Of a stretch of 64,000 nucleotides of DNA, positions 16,874-25,567 are shown piece after piece. Made by a program: the position numbers and the translations under genes. The notes beneath the pieces were generated by a model. It saw only the letters and a program-made list of their open reading frames with translations, made no database searches and had not been told where the DNA came from. The stretch is from the NCBI GenBank assembly GCA_002409625.1, contig DHNY01000014.1:6807-70806 (forward strand), read 5' to 3'. Position 1 is the stretch's first letter; every line of letters begins with the position of its first letter. Source of the DNA: Anaerolineaceae bacterium UBA5404. Lineage in GTDB: Bacteria > Chloroflexota > Anaerolineae > Anaerolineales > Anaerolineaceae.

Positions 16874-17851
16874 TCAGGCGATTTTTCTCATTCTGGCTGC
16901 TTGCACTGGTTCAATCACTTGTTTGACCGTGTAGGTCTTTTTATCCTGCGATTCATAATAGGTGCGCATTACAAGCTCGGCGATTAAGCCCAACAAAATG
17001 GCTAAGAAGCCTAAAATGAACATCATGATGCTAATTTGGAACCATGGCGAGCCAAGAACGGATATCTCCGCGACAATGCGCCGTACCGCAAGCCAGATAA
17101 ACAAGCCTAAACTAATCAACATCAGTCCTAAACCAACCCCACCAAAAAGATAGATGGGTTTCTTTGAGAATGCCATCAAGAATTTGACCGTAATCAGGTC
17201 AAGTACGACCTTAAAGGTGCGTTCGAGCCCGTAATTGGCTTTGCCGTGTTTGCGTGGATGGTGTCGAACCACAACTTCGGTTATTTTTCCGCCGGCTTCG
17301 TAGGCATAAACCGGAATGAAGCGGTGCATTTCGCCATAAAGCTTCACGTTATCCAGGATTTCGCGTCGATAGGCTTTGAGTGTGCAGCCATAGTCGTGCA
17401 ATTTTACGCCGGTAGAGCGGGAAATAAGCCCATTGGCAAGGTTTGAGGGCAGGTTGCGGGTGAGTTTGTTATCTTGCCGGTCTTTGCGCCAACCGCTAAC
17501 CACATCGTAGCCCTCATCAAGCTTTGAAAGCAACAAAGGAATATCAGCCGGATCGTTTTGCAGGTCTGCGTCCATCAGGATGACCACATCGCCTTTGGAA
17601 TGATCGATGCCAGCGCTAATCGCGGCAGTTTGGCCATAATTTCGCCTGAATTCGACCACACGCACCTTGTCTGGGTTAGCAGCTTGCAAGGCTTTGAGCA
17701 CTTCAAGGCTTTTATCCCGGCTGCCGTCATCAACAAAGGTGACATCCCAGGGATGTCCCAAAGGTCTTAAGGCATCTTCGAGGCGTTCATAAAGCTCGGG
17801 CAGGTTTTTTTCTTCATTATAGACAGGTACGACGATTGAAAGATTCATCAC
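16874..17851 (-). CDS. family 2 glycosyltransferase, polyprenyl-phosphate type (DPM1/GtrB-like)
   Basis: 325 residues. An N-terminal GT-A domain has SIVVPVYNEEKNLPELYERL, VDDGSRDKSLEVL, and the metal-binding DADLQNDPADIP (DxD-type) near residue 95. GCTLKAYRREIL and HRFIPVYAYEAGG follow, and two C-terminal membrane spans start near residue 232 (PIYLFGGVGLGLML and FQISIMMFILGFLAILL). These enzymes load a sugar onto undecaprenyl or dolichyl phosphate at the inner face of the membrane for later transfer by GT-C enzymes. TTGGAGCC precedes the start. The neighbouring large membrane protein, whose 3' end it touches, may use the product; this is inference. Confidence 0.88.
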   Translation of the reverse strand: MMNLSIVVPVYNEEKNLPELYERLEDALRPLGHPWDVTFVDDGSRDKSLEVLKALQAANPDKVRVVEFRRNYGQTAAISAGIDHSKGDVVILMDADLQNDPADIPLLLSKLDEGYDVVSGWRKDRQDNKLTRNLPSNLANGLISRSTGVKLHDYGCTLKAYRREILDNVKLYGEMHRFIPVYAYEAGGKITEVVVRHHPRKHGKANYGLERTFKVVLDLITVKFLMAFSKKPIYLFGGVGLGLMLISLGLFIWLAVRRIVAEISVLGSPWFQISIMMFILGFLAILLGLIAELVMRTYYESQDKKTYTVKQVIEPVQAARMRKIA

Positions 17852-17881
17852 TATGGCTCCAACAATTTAGCTAATGTGCTT

Positions 17882-17887
17882 ATTATA
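17882..17887 (-). promoter_or_regulatory. -10 box for the glycosyltransferase gene
   Basis: TATAAT on the minus strand, about 30 nt before the start at 17851. This is a leadered promoter, in contrast with the leaderless ruvB promoter facing the other way. Confidence 0.5.
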
Positions 17888-17921
17888 CCTATCAAATAGC
17901 GGTTTGGTGGTGAGTTTCGAG

Positions 17922-17927
17922 TATAAT
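17922..17927 (+). promoter_or_regulatory. -10 box of leaderless promoter for ruvB
   Basis: TATAAT, then 7 nt (TTCAGCG), then the ATG at 17935. No Shine-Dalgarno is present. Confidence 0.65.
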
Positions 17928-17934
17928 TTCAGCG

Positions 17935-18975
17935 ATGAGTAAAAAGAACGAAGATAGCGTCCTGAGTGGGAAAGCTAACCCCGATGACCCAATCGATAAC
18001 GCCTTAAGACCCACCACGCTTGACGATTTAATTGGTCAAGACGCGGTTAAGGATAATTTGCGCATTCAGATCCAGGCAGCCAAACAACGCCAGGAAGCTT
18101 TGGATCATGTGCTCTTTTATGGTCCGCCTGGGCTTGGCAAAACGACCTTATCACATATTTTAGCCTCAGAGATGGGCGTAAACATCAAGATTACATCCGG
18201 GCCGGCAATTGAACGCGCTGGCGATTTAGCGGCAATTTTGACCAATTTGCGCGCCGGGGACATCTTGTTCATCGATGAAGTCCATCGCTTGGGGCGACAG
18301 GTGGAAGAAATTTTGTATCCGGCGATGGAAGATTATGCCCTGGATATTGTGATTGGCAAGGGTCCAGCAGCAAAATCTGTGCGATTAAAATTGCCCCGCT
18401 TTACCGTCGTGGGGGCAACAACGCGCTTAGCTTTGCTTACTGCACCTTTGCGAGCACGGTTTGGCGCGGTCTATCGCCTTGATTATTACGATGAAAAAGC
18501 ACTTGGTGACATCATTCGGCGTGGCGCCCGACTATTACAGGTGCCAGCGGATGAAGATGGCATCATTGAAATTGCCCGAAGAGCCCGGGGCACACCACGC
18601 ATCGCTTTGCGCATGTTGCGTCGGGTGAGGGATTATGCTGAAGTAAAAGCCGATGGCAAGATTAGCGCTAATGTGGCTGAAGCCGGTTTGAATTTGATGA
18701 ATATCGACGGCATGGGGCTTGATGAAATGGACCGTCGCATATTACTCACCATTATTGACAAATACAATGGCGGACCGGTTGGCTTGAATACGATTGCTGC
18801 CTCTGTAAGTGAAGAATCCGATACGATTATGGACGTCGTTGAGCCATATTTGCTGCAGTTGGGTTTTATTGACCGTACTGCCCAAGGCCGTGTGGCAACG
18901 CAATTGGCATATGAACATATGGGACGACCCTATGTGGCGCCTAAAAATCAGCTGGGTTTGTTTGGTGGCGAATAA
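17935..18975 (+). CDS. ruvB: Holliday junction branch migration helicase RuvB
   Basis: 346 residues, the AAA+ motor that drives branch migration with RuvA. It has LRPTTLDDLIGQD at the front, Walker A VLFYGPPGLGKTTLSHIL, Walker B LFIDEVHRLGR, sensor 1 FTVVGATTRLALLTAPLRAR, the arginine finger region GTPRIALRMLRRVRDYAEV, and a C-terminal winged helix with GLNTIAASVSEESDTI. Full family length. A leaderless start at 17935. queA follows 26 bp after the stop, the frequent ruvB-queA order. ruvA and ruvC are not in the window. Confidence 0.96.
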   Translation: MSKKNEDSVLSGKANPDDPIDNALRPTTLDDLIGQDAVKDNLRIQIQAAKQRQEALDHVLFYGPPGLGKTTLSHILASEMGVNIKITSGPAIERAGDLAAILTNLRAGDILFIDEVHRLGRQVEEILYPAMEDYALDIVIGKGPAAKSVRLKLPRFTVVGATTRLALLTAPLRARFGAVYRLDYYDEKALGDIIRRGARLLQVPADEDGIIEIARRARGTPRIALRMLRRVRDYAEVKADGKISANVAEAGLNLMNIDGMGLDEMDRRILLTIIDKYNGGPVGLNTIAASVSEESDTIMDVVEPYLLQLGFIDRTAQGRVATQLAYEHMGRPYVAPKNQLGLFGGE

Positions 18976-19001
18976 GCCTCATTAATGACCTTCAAAACAA
19001 A

Positions 19002-20024
19002 ATGCTCAAAACATCAGACTTTGATTACAACTTACCAAAAGAGCGAATCGCGCAAACCCCAATGGAACCACGGGATCATGCGCGATTGCTTGTTTTTGAC
19101 AGAAAAAGCCAACAAGTTGACCACAAACACTTTTACGGCCTGATTGATTATCTCAATCCTGGCGATTTGTTGGTTGTGAACCAAACCCGGGTCATCCCTG
19201 CTCGTTTATACGCTCAAAAGATACCCGGATTGGGAAAGCTGGAAATTTTGCTTTTGCGTAAGCTGAATGCCTGTGATTGGGAATGCCTGATTGGTGGCAA
19301 AGGCATGAAAGTGGGTCGAGCATTGCAAGTGATTGATGGACCCAAAGGGCTTGTTACTGAGGTTTTGGAAGGCTCTAAACGGGTGCTGCGGTTTGAAGAA
19401 GCCATTGAACCCTATTTTACAAAAGCCGGACATGTGCCATTGCCGCCGTATATTCACGGTTATGTTGGTGACCCGGAACGCTATCAAACGGTGTTTAACA
19501 AAACGCCTGGATCAGCTGCCGCGCCTACCGCAGGATTGCATTTTACAGCCGATTTGTTGGAAAAAATAGCCAAAAAAGGCATTCAAACCGCAACGGTCGA
19601 CTTGCAAGTAGGCTTAGATACTTTCGCACCGGTTACTGAAGAGCTGGTAAAAGATCATCACATTCACACCGAATGGTGCTCTGTTTCGCAGGAAACTGTT
19701 GAGCTCATCACTCAAACAAAGTCAAAAGGTGGCAGGGTGATTGCTGTGGGGACGACATCTGTGCGTACCTTGGAAACCCTTGGGCAAAATCAAGATGGTC
19801 AGGTTTTGAAACCTTGGGAGGGTGATACCGCGCTGTATATTCTGCCCGGTTACGAATTCAAGCTGGTGGACGCGATGATTACCAATTTTCACTTACCCAA
19901 ATCAACTTTGCTGATGTTGGTGAGTGCTTTCGCTGGCAGAGAACAGATGCTGGCGCTATACCAGACAGCGATAAGCGAAAACTATCGCTTCTTTTCATTT
20001 GGCGATGCTATGTTGCTGATGTGA
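19002..20024 (+). CDS. queA: S-adenosylmethionine:tRNA ribosyltransferase-isomerase QueA
   Basis: Transfers the ribosyl part of SAM onto 7-aminomethyl-7-deazaguanine in tRNA to form epoxyqueuosine. 340 residues starting MLKTSDFDYNLPKERIAQTP. It has the family blocks LLVVNQTRVIPARL, GSAAAPTAGLHFT, GLDTFAPV, VGTTSVRTLE and MITNFHLPKSTLLMLVSAF. No clear Shine-Dalgarno precedes the ATG, and it is probably read with ruvB on one message. The other queuosine genes are absent from the window. Confidence 0.95.
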   Translation: MLKTSDFDYNLPKERIAQTPMEPRDHARLLVFDRKSQQVDHKHFYGLIDYLNPGDLLVVNQTRVIPARLYAQKIPGLGKLEILLLRKLNACDWECLIGGKGMKVGRALQVIDGPKGLVTEVLEGSKRVLRFEEAIEPYFTKAGHVPLPPYIHGYVGDPERYQTVFNKTPGSAAAPTAGLHFTADLLEKIAKKGIQTATVDLQVGLDTFAPVTEELVKDHHIHTEWCSVSQETVELITQTKSKGGRVIAVGTTSVRTLETLGQNQDGQVLKPWEGDTALYILPGYEFKLVDAMITNFHLPKSTLLMLVSAFAGREQMLALYQTAISENYRFFSFGDAMLLM

Positions 20025-20130
20025 AAAGAGCGTTTCTTAAGATGATTCTTACATTGATTGGCTACACTATTGAGGTTGAAACAGGCTTTTAAGCTTTACT
20101 TTTTACTAGAACTTAAAGAGGAACAAAACT

Positions 20131-22644
20131 ATGATGCGTTTTGATAAATTTTCAGAAAGAGCCCAGGATGCTGCCGCGCGCGCCGCAGAGATTATACAGC
20201 GCTATGGGCATAACCAAGTTGACTCAGAGCATATTCTGCTGGGTCTTATTGAGCAACCAGAAGGGATCGTGACCCAGATTTTGGAATCACTCAAGGTTGA
20301 CCCGGGCGCTTTGGTTGATAGACTGGATGAAATTTTGCGCACGACACCCAAGGCAAACATCTTTGGTGGTCCCAGTGGGCAAATTTTCCTGACACCGCGC
20401 GTAAAAATGGTTGTGGATGTTGCCAAAAACGAAGCCACACGTTTGGGTGATGAGTATATTTCGACCGAACATTTGCTGCTGGCGATACTGGCAGAAAAGA
20501 ACACGCAATTGGCACGGTTAATGGAAGAGTTTGGCATCAATCGCCAAAACGTGATGGATGCAATCCTTGAAATGCGTGGCGGAAAGAAAGGTGCCCGACC
20601 TGGGCAGGGACGTTATAAGACGCTGGAAAAATATTCTCGCGACCTGACCCAAGCCGCTAAGGAAGGCAAATTGGACCCCATTTACGGCCGCGATTCAGAA
20701 ATCATGCGTTTGATAACCGTTCTAAGCCGCCGCACGAAGAATAATCCGGTGCTTATCGGTGAAGCCGGCGTGGGTAAAACAGCCATCGCGGAAGGCTTGG
20801 CACAGAAAGTTGCCAACGACGATGTGCCTGAAATTTTGACCGGCAAACGGGTTGTGGCGTTGGATTTAGGTGCTATGGTCGCTGGAACAAGATTCCGGGG
20901 CGAGTTTGAAGAACGCCTTAAAAACACCTTGGAAGAAGTTCAAAATTCTGATGGCGAGATCATTCTTTTTATTGATGAATTACATACCGTGGTTGGAGCA
21001 GGTGCCGCGCAAGGTGCCATGGACGCTTCAAATATGCTAAAACCGGCTCTGGCGCGTGGCGATTTGCAGTGTGTGGGTGCGACGACCTTGGATGAATATC
21101 GCAAATACATCGAAAAAGATGCTGCTTTGGAACGACGGTTCGCGCCGATATTTGTGGAAGAACCCAGCATCGAAGATACGGTCAATATGCTCAAGAGCTT
21201 GCGCGACCGCTATGAAGCGCATCACAACGTTACCTTGTCTGATGAGGCTTTGGATGCTGCTGCAAAACTCAGTTCAAGATACATGACTGACCGCAAACTA
21301 CCGGATAAAGCGATTGATCTGATGGACGAAGCGGCTGCGAAATTGCGCGTAGCCTTGTTTTCTTTGCCGGATGGTTTACGCGAGGAAAAGCGTACCATCG
21401 ACCGCCTGTTGGCTCAGGAAGAACAAGCCGGTATTGAACGGGATTATGAACGCGCGGTGAAACTTAAAGCAGAGCGCTTAAGACTTGAAGAAAACTTTGA
21501 TGCCCAACGCGCAAAATGGGAAAGCGAAATGAAGCTTGACGATGTGGTTGATGCTGATGATATCGCTGATGTCATCCACCAATGGACTGGTATCCCATTG
21601 ACCCAACTCATGGAATCTGAAGCCCAAAGACTTTTGCACATGGAAGAGCGACTTTCAGAGCACATTATCGGACAAGAAGAGGCTATCGCCGCGATTTCTG
21701 ATGCCATTCGACGCGCGCGATCTGGTCTCAAAAATCCAAACCGACCGATTGGCTCTTTCATTTTCATTGGTCCATCTGGTGTGGGTAAAACTGAACTGGC
21801 AAAAGTACTGGCTGAGTTCCTTTTTGATGATGAAGATGCATTGGTGCGCGTAGACATGAGTGAGTATCGCGAGCAGCACACCGTTTCGCGTCTCTTTGGT
21901 GCGCCTCCCGGATATGTTGGCTTTGAAGACGGTGGGCAGTTGACTGAAGCCGTGCGACGTCGACCCTACCGCGTGGTGCTATTTGACGAAATTGAAAAGG
22001 CGCATCCTGAGGTTTGGAACGCTTTGTTACAAATTCTGGATGATGGCCGCCTGACTGATGGACAGGGACGTGTGGTTGATTTTAGAAATACGGTTTTGAT
22101 TATGACCAGCAACCTTGGCACCGAATTTGTGCGCAAGGGTGGCACCCTGGGCTTTTTGGAGAAAACGGATAATAGTGATGTTCAGGCATCGCACGACAAA
22201 ATCCAACAAGCCTTGAAGGATGCTTTTAGACCCGAATTCTTGAACCGAATTGATGAGATCATCATGTTCTCACCGCTAAGTAAAGATAACTTGCGCAACA
22301 TCGTAAGTTTGCAGGCTAAAGAGTTGGCAGAACGCATGCAGGACTTTGGCTTGACGCTGGAGATGGACCCAAGCGCAGTAACTTGGATTGCTGAGGAAGG
22401 TTTTGATCCAACCTTTGGCGCAAGACCAATCGTGCGTGCCTTGCAAAAGTTTGTTGAAAGCCCTCTGGCAACCAAGCTTTTGGCTGGTGAGTTTAAGACC
22501 GGCGATAGGGTGCTTGTTACACATGAAAAGGATGAAGATGCTTTGCGCTTCGCTGCCAAGCCAGACCCTAATGGCGTGAATGAGGACCTGGAAGACCTTG
22601 CTGAAAACCTGGTAAAAGACGCTGAAGTGGGCGAAGAAGCCTAG
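20131..22644 (+). CDS. clpC: ATP-dependent Clp protease ATP-binding subunit ClpC
   Basis: 837 residues, a Hsp100 unfoldase feeding ClpP. The N-domain repeats cover residues 1-150 (FSERAQDAAARAAEIIQRY, DSEHILLGLIEQPEG). The first AAA+ module has Walker A IGEAGVGKTAIAEGL and Walker B LFIDELHTVVGAG. The short middle coiled coil of the ClpC type (DYERAVKLKAERLRLEENF) separates it from the second module, with GPSGVGKTELAKVL and VVLFDEIEKAHPEV. The loop GGTLGFLEK carries the LGF tripeptide that docks to ClpP, separating it from the disaggregase ClpB. AGAGG lies upstream of the double ATG. A terminator follows at once, so the gene is probably monocistronic; clpP is elsewhere. Confidence 0.94.
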   Translation: MMRFDKFSERAQDAAARAAEIIQRYGHNQVDSEHILLGLIEQPEGIVTQILESLKVDPGALVDRLDEILRTTPKANIFGGPSGQIFLTPRVKMVVDVAKNEATRLGDEYISTEHLLLAILAEKNTQLARLMEEFGINRQNVMDAILEMRGGKKGARPGQGRYKTLEKYSRDLTQAAKEGKLDPIYGRDSEIMRLITVLSRRTKNNPVLIGEAGVGKTAIAEGLAQKVANDDVPEILTGKRVVALDLGAMVAGTRFRGEFEERLKNTLEEVQNSDGEIILFIDELHTVVGAGAAQGAMDASNMLKPALARGDLQCVGATTLDEYRKYIEKDAALERRFAPIFVEEPSIEDTVNMLKSLRDRYEAHHNVTLSDEALDAAAKLSSRYMTDRKLPDKAIDLMDEAAAKLRVALFSLPDGLREEKRTIDRLLAQEEQAGIERDYERAVKLKAERLRLEENFDAQRAKWESEMKLDDVVDADDIADVIHQWTGIPLTQLMESEAQRLLHMEERLSEHIIGQEEAIAAISDAIRRARSGLKNPNRPIGSFIFIGPSGVGKTELAKVLAEFLFDDEDALVRVDMSEYREQHTVSRLFGAPPGYVGFEDGGQLTEAVRRRPYRVVLFDEIEKAHPEVWNALLQILDDGRLTDGQGRVVDFRNTVLIMTSNLGTEFVRKGGTLGFLEKTDNSDVQASHDKIQQALKDAFRPEFLNRIDEIIMFSPLSKDNLRNIVSLQAKELAERMQDFGLTLEMDPSAVTWIAEEGFDPTFGARPIVRALQKFVESPLATKLLAGEFKTGDRVLVTHEKDEDALRFAAKPDPNGVNEDLEDLAENLVKDAEVGEEA

Positions 22645-22670
22645 AACCGATAAACTTAAGCTAAAATAGT

Positions 22671-22698
22671 ACACGAGTGTTCTGATAGACACTCGTGT
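22671..22698 (+). terminator. terminator after clpC
   Basis: Perfect 10-bp stem ACACGAGTGT / ACACTCGTGT, 8-nt loop, followed by TTCTATATTT. Confidence 0.75.
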
Positions 22699-22731
22699 TT
22701 CTATATTTAATGAATTGCGTTAGGAATTAAG

Positions 22732-23388
22732 ATGTTAAAAACAAAAATTAAAGCCTTGATAAAGAACCCTGACTTTTTATTGCTTTTGGTTTTTCTAATA
22801 AATTTGCCTATATTTGGACTTTTGAACAGACCGATTGGTAAGGTGTGGGACCTTTATTCGCCAATAGATGATCTCATTCCCTTTGTGCCTGCTTTTATTT
22901 TGATTTATCACTTATGGTTTCCTTTTTTACTTGCCAATGCATTTGCGTTTTATAAGTTTAACCGTGTGGAATACCGCAAGCTGATGGCGCATTTTATTTT
23001 GGGGCAATGGGCATCTTATTTTACTTTTTTAGTATTCCAAACCGTTGTAACCCGTCCCAGTCAATTAGGGAGTGGCTTTTTTAATTGGGCGGTTTCGTTT
23101 ACTTATAACATTGATAACAATTATGCCGGTTTTCCGTCTGTGCACGCGCTCACCACAATGGTGTTGATTATGTCGGTTTTGCGCTCAAAACATAAACCAG
23201 GTTACAAAGTGTTCGCGATACTTTTTTGTTGTTTGATATTGGCATCTATTCTTTTGGTCAAGCAACACGTCTTTTGGGATTTGCCAGGAGGCATTGTTTA
23301 TGCCTTGGTTCTCTATCCAGTGATGCTATGGGCGCTTAAGAGAGTATTCCCAAATTACCAGACCTTTGATCTTGAGAAAGTGTCATAA
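22732..23388 (+). CDS. PAP2-type phosphatase / inositolphosphotransferase-like membrane protein
   Basis: 218 residues with about six spans. Acid phosphatase motifs survive in the PAP2_3/Aur1-like form: YAGFPSVHALTTMVLIM (the Ser-Val-His of motif 2) and LLVKQHVFWDLPGGIVYALVL (His and Asp of motif 3). These residues form the phospho-histidine active site used on lipid phosphates. The opening segment MLKTKIKALIKNPDF is basic. TTAGGA lies upstream of the ATG. The gene is flanked by terminators on both sides and so stands alone. A role in undecaprenyl-phosphate or phosphatidate turnover is possible but unproven. Confidence 0.75.
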   Translation: MLKTKIKALIKNPDFLLLLVFLINLPIFGLLNRPIGKVWDLYSPIDDLIPFVPAFILIYHLWFPFLLANAFAFYKFNRVEYRKLMAHFILGQWASYFTFLVFQTVVTRPSQLGSGFFNWAVSFTYNIDNNYAGFPSVHALTTMVLIMSVLRSKHKPGYKVFAILFCCLILASILLVKQHVFWDLPGGIVYALVLYPVMLWALKRVFPNYQTFDLEKVS

Positions 23389-23408
23389 GTCTTGGTTGAT
23401 AAAAACAG

Positions 23409-23435
23409 ACCGCTAGTTGTGCGACTGCTAGCGGT
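23409..23435 (+). terminator. terminator after the PAP2 gene
   Basis: 8-bp stem ACCGCTAG / CTAGCGGT, 11-nt loop, then TTTAT, preceded by a run of A. Confidence 0.7.
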
Positions 23436-23495
23436 TTTATATTTAAGATGGGTGTTAGGTGGGTGCTTTGGGTTAAAATGAAGTAAGGAAACAAG

Positions 23496-23909
23496 ATGAA
23501 AAAGCCTTATCTCATAGATCTTTTAGCAACGACCAATTTCCATGCCCAAGCTCATGAAATGTGTAACTGCGCGTATTGTGAGAATTTTAGGCTGGCTTTC
23601 AAAGAGCATCCTATCAATAAATCCGGCACCTTAAATGAGTTTGGGTTTGATCTGCAGGGTGAGATGGAGATCATGGATTTGTTTTGGAACGGCACACGAG
23701 ACAAAAGAGTTTATGAGGTCTTTTACGCGGTTCAAGGCACGTTGATTGAGGACGGTTACAGTTTTGAGGATGGCGAAGCCTTGGTCCATTTGTATCAATC
23801 AAATTCCCCGAAGCTGTGTTACGACTTGACGGACATGAAGCCACCTTGTTTCTTTCTGGTTCTTAGGATAGAGCTTCCCTGGTTGTTAGAGGAAATACCT
23901 GAGGATTGA
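23496..23909 (+). CDS. hypothetical protein with CxCxxC motif
   Basis: 137 residues, no family recognised. Near residue 22 it has EMCNCAYCENFRLAF: three cysteines in a CxCxxC arrangement, suitable for zinc or a thiol centre. A fourth cysteine lies in LCYDL and a fifth in PPCFF, both in the second half. The rest is acidic and ends LPWLLEEIPED. AAGGAAAC precedes the ATG, and a TAAAAT -10-like box lies 16 nt upstream of the start. The codon pattern and clean start make it a real gene. The next gene, an amidohydrolase, follows 42 bp later in the same direction. Confidence 0.6.
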   Translation: MKKPYLIDLLATTNFHAQAHEMCNCAYCENFRLAFKEHPINKSGTLNEFGFDLQGEMEIMDLFWNGTRDKRVYEVFYAVQGTLIEDGYSFEDGEALVHLYQSNSPKLCYDLTDMKPPCFFLVLRIELPWLLEEIPED

Positions 23910-23951
23910 TAGTTTATTGATGTGCTTATTATTCAGAAAAGAGGCGATAAG

Positions 23952-25439
23952 ATGAAAACATTAGTCAAGGCGAGATACATATTGACCTACCAGGATGGAA
24001 GGCACGAGATGCTTGAGGATGCTTGTTTGGTCTATGAGAGCCAGGAAATTATCTTTATCGGCAAATCTTATGATGGTGACTACGACGAACTGATCGACGA
24101 GTCGCAAAACCTCTTGTTGCCTGGTTTTATTGATTTGGATGCCTTGGGCGATGTGGATCATTCCTTGATTTTTGAAGGTTTTCCTCGTGAGCGCAGGCGA
24201 GACCTTTCATGGAGCCGCAATTATTTTGAAAACCATCGCAAGGAAGAACTATCGGCTGAAGAAGAAGCCTTAAAATCGCTTTACGCTTATGTTCACCTTA
24301 TCCGTAATGGCATTACCACAGCCATGCCAATCACATCGGTCATCTGCAAGAAAAATGCTGAGACCTATGAAGAAATTGAAGCCGCCGCGCATCATGCCGG
24401 CAAGTTGGGCTTGCGGGTTTATCTTGGTCCGAGCTATTTGATGAAGAAGCCGGTTTTGGATGATGGAAAAATAGTCTTACTGGAGATCAGCCCGGAAGAG
24501 CAAGAGCAAGGCTTGCAAAATGCTAAACGTTTTATCGAGACCTTCCACGGTGCTTATGATGGCTTGATTCATGGCGTGGTTGTGCCGGAACGCATTGAAC
24601 AACAGACCGAAGAGAGCCTGAAAGCTTCGAAACAATTGGCGGATGCTTTTGATGTTCCCATTCGTTTACATGCCGCCCAAGGCCTTTTTGAGTATGAACA
24701 CATCCAAGCCGCGAAGGGCATGTCACCAATCGCTTACCTGGAAAGCATCGGTTTTCTGGGTGAAAAGACCTTAATTCACCATTGCTTATTTGTTTCGGGT
24801 TCGCCTTATGTTGATGAAAAAGGTGATCATGATTTGGACATCTTGCTCAAAACGGGCACATCAGTTATCCATTGTCCTTTGGTTTACGCGCGCAGTGGAA
24901 TGGCGATGCAGAGTTTTGGGCGGTTCAGGCGAAAAGGGGTCAATCTGTGTATGGGCACGGATACTTTTCCGCCTGATATGATTGAAAACATCAAAATTGG
25001 CTCCATTTTAGCCAAGTATATTGATGGTGATTGCGCAGAGAATAGCGTTTTATCCTACTTTGAAGCTGCGACCTTGGGTGGTGCAAGGGCTTTGGGCAGG
25101 GATGACCTGGGGCGTTTGGCTGTGGGTGCTAAAGCGGACATGATTGTCATAGATTTGCAGGATTTTGAGCTGGGTGTTTTGGATGAGCATATCACCAGTC
25201 TTTTGTTTAATGGTAATGGTCGATTGGTTAAAACGTCTATTATTAACGGGCGGGTTGTGATGCGTGACAGGTTGATTCCTGAAGTCAATTTGGACGAGCT
25301 TCATCAGAAAGCGCAAAGTATCTTTGAACATATGAAGCACAGTTATTATCTGCGCAGTTCGAACAAAACTTTAGCCGAAACCGATTTTTTCCCGAAAGAT
25401 CATGTGCCTACCAGAGATGAGATGGTTTGTAATGCCTAA
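23952..25439 (+). CDS. amidohydrolase-superfamily protein lacking the canonical HxH metal motif
   Basis: 495 residues with the amidohydrolase layout: a small beta-sandwich at each end (MKTLVKARYILTYQDG; ADMIVIDLQDFELG) around a TIM barrel. It resembles the chlorohydrolase/cytosine deaminase branch. Later metal and active-site residues are seen: IRLHAAQGLFE (strand 5 His), TLIHHCLFVSG (strand 6 His), CMGTDTFPPDM (strand 8 Asp). At the end of strand 1, where relatives have GFxxxHxH, this protein has GFIDLDALGDVDH, so both histidines of HxH are replaced. It may bind a single metal or use another substrate class. The start at 23952 follows GAGGCGAT. Confidence 0.75.
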   Translation: MKTLVKARYILTYQDGRHEMLEDACLVYESQEIIFIGKSYDGDYDELIDESQNLLLPGFIDLDALGDVDHSLIFEGFPRERRRDLSWSRNYFENHRKEELSAEEEALKSLYAYVHLIRNGITTAMPITSVICKKNAETYEEIEAAAHHAGKLGLRVYLGPSYLMKKPVLDDGKIVLLEISPEEQEQGLQNAKRFIETFHGAYDGLIHGVVVPERIEQQTEESLKASKQLADAFDVPIRLHAAQGLFEYEHIQAAKGMSPIAYLESIGFLGEKTLIHHCLFVSGSPYVDEKGDHDLDILLKTGTSVIHCPLVYARSGMAMQSFGRFRRKGVNLCMGTDTFPPDMIENIKIGSILAKYIDGDCAENSVLSYFEAATLGGARALGRDDLGRLAVGAKADMIVIDLQDFELGVLDEHITSLLFNGNGRLVKTSIINGRVVMRDRLIPEVNLDELHQKAQSIFEHMKHSYYLRSSNKTLAETDFFPKDHVPTRDEMVCNA

Positions 25440-25492
25440 ATGCCATATCTGATTAGAAGAGAGTTGTTTAATAAGCAAATGTTTTCACTATG

Positions 25493-25533
25493 CTGAAAGA
25501 AATTTGATATTTTCAGAAAGTTTACAGTATAAT
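25493..25533 (+). promoter_or_regulatory. promoter with overlapping inverted repeat, upstream of the DUF4143 ATPase gene
   Basis: -35 TTGATA at 25504-25509, an 18-bp spacer, and -10 TATAAT at 25528-25533. An inverted repeat CTGAAA (25493-25498) / TTTCAG (25511-25516) straddles the -35 box, where a repressor could bind. This is the clearest two-box promoter in the window. Confidence 0.55.
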
Positions 25534-25567
25534 GGAACATGCATGGACAGAATGAGGTAGGTTTTTT

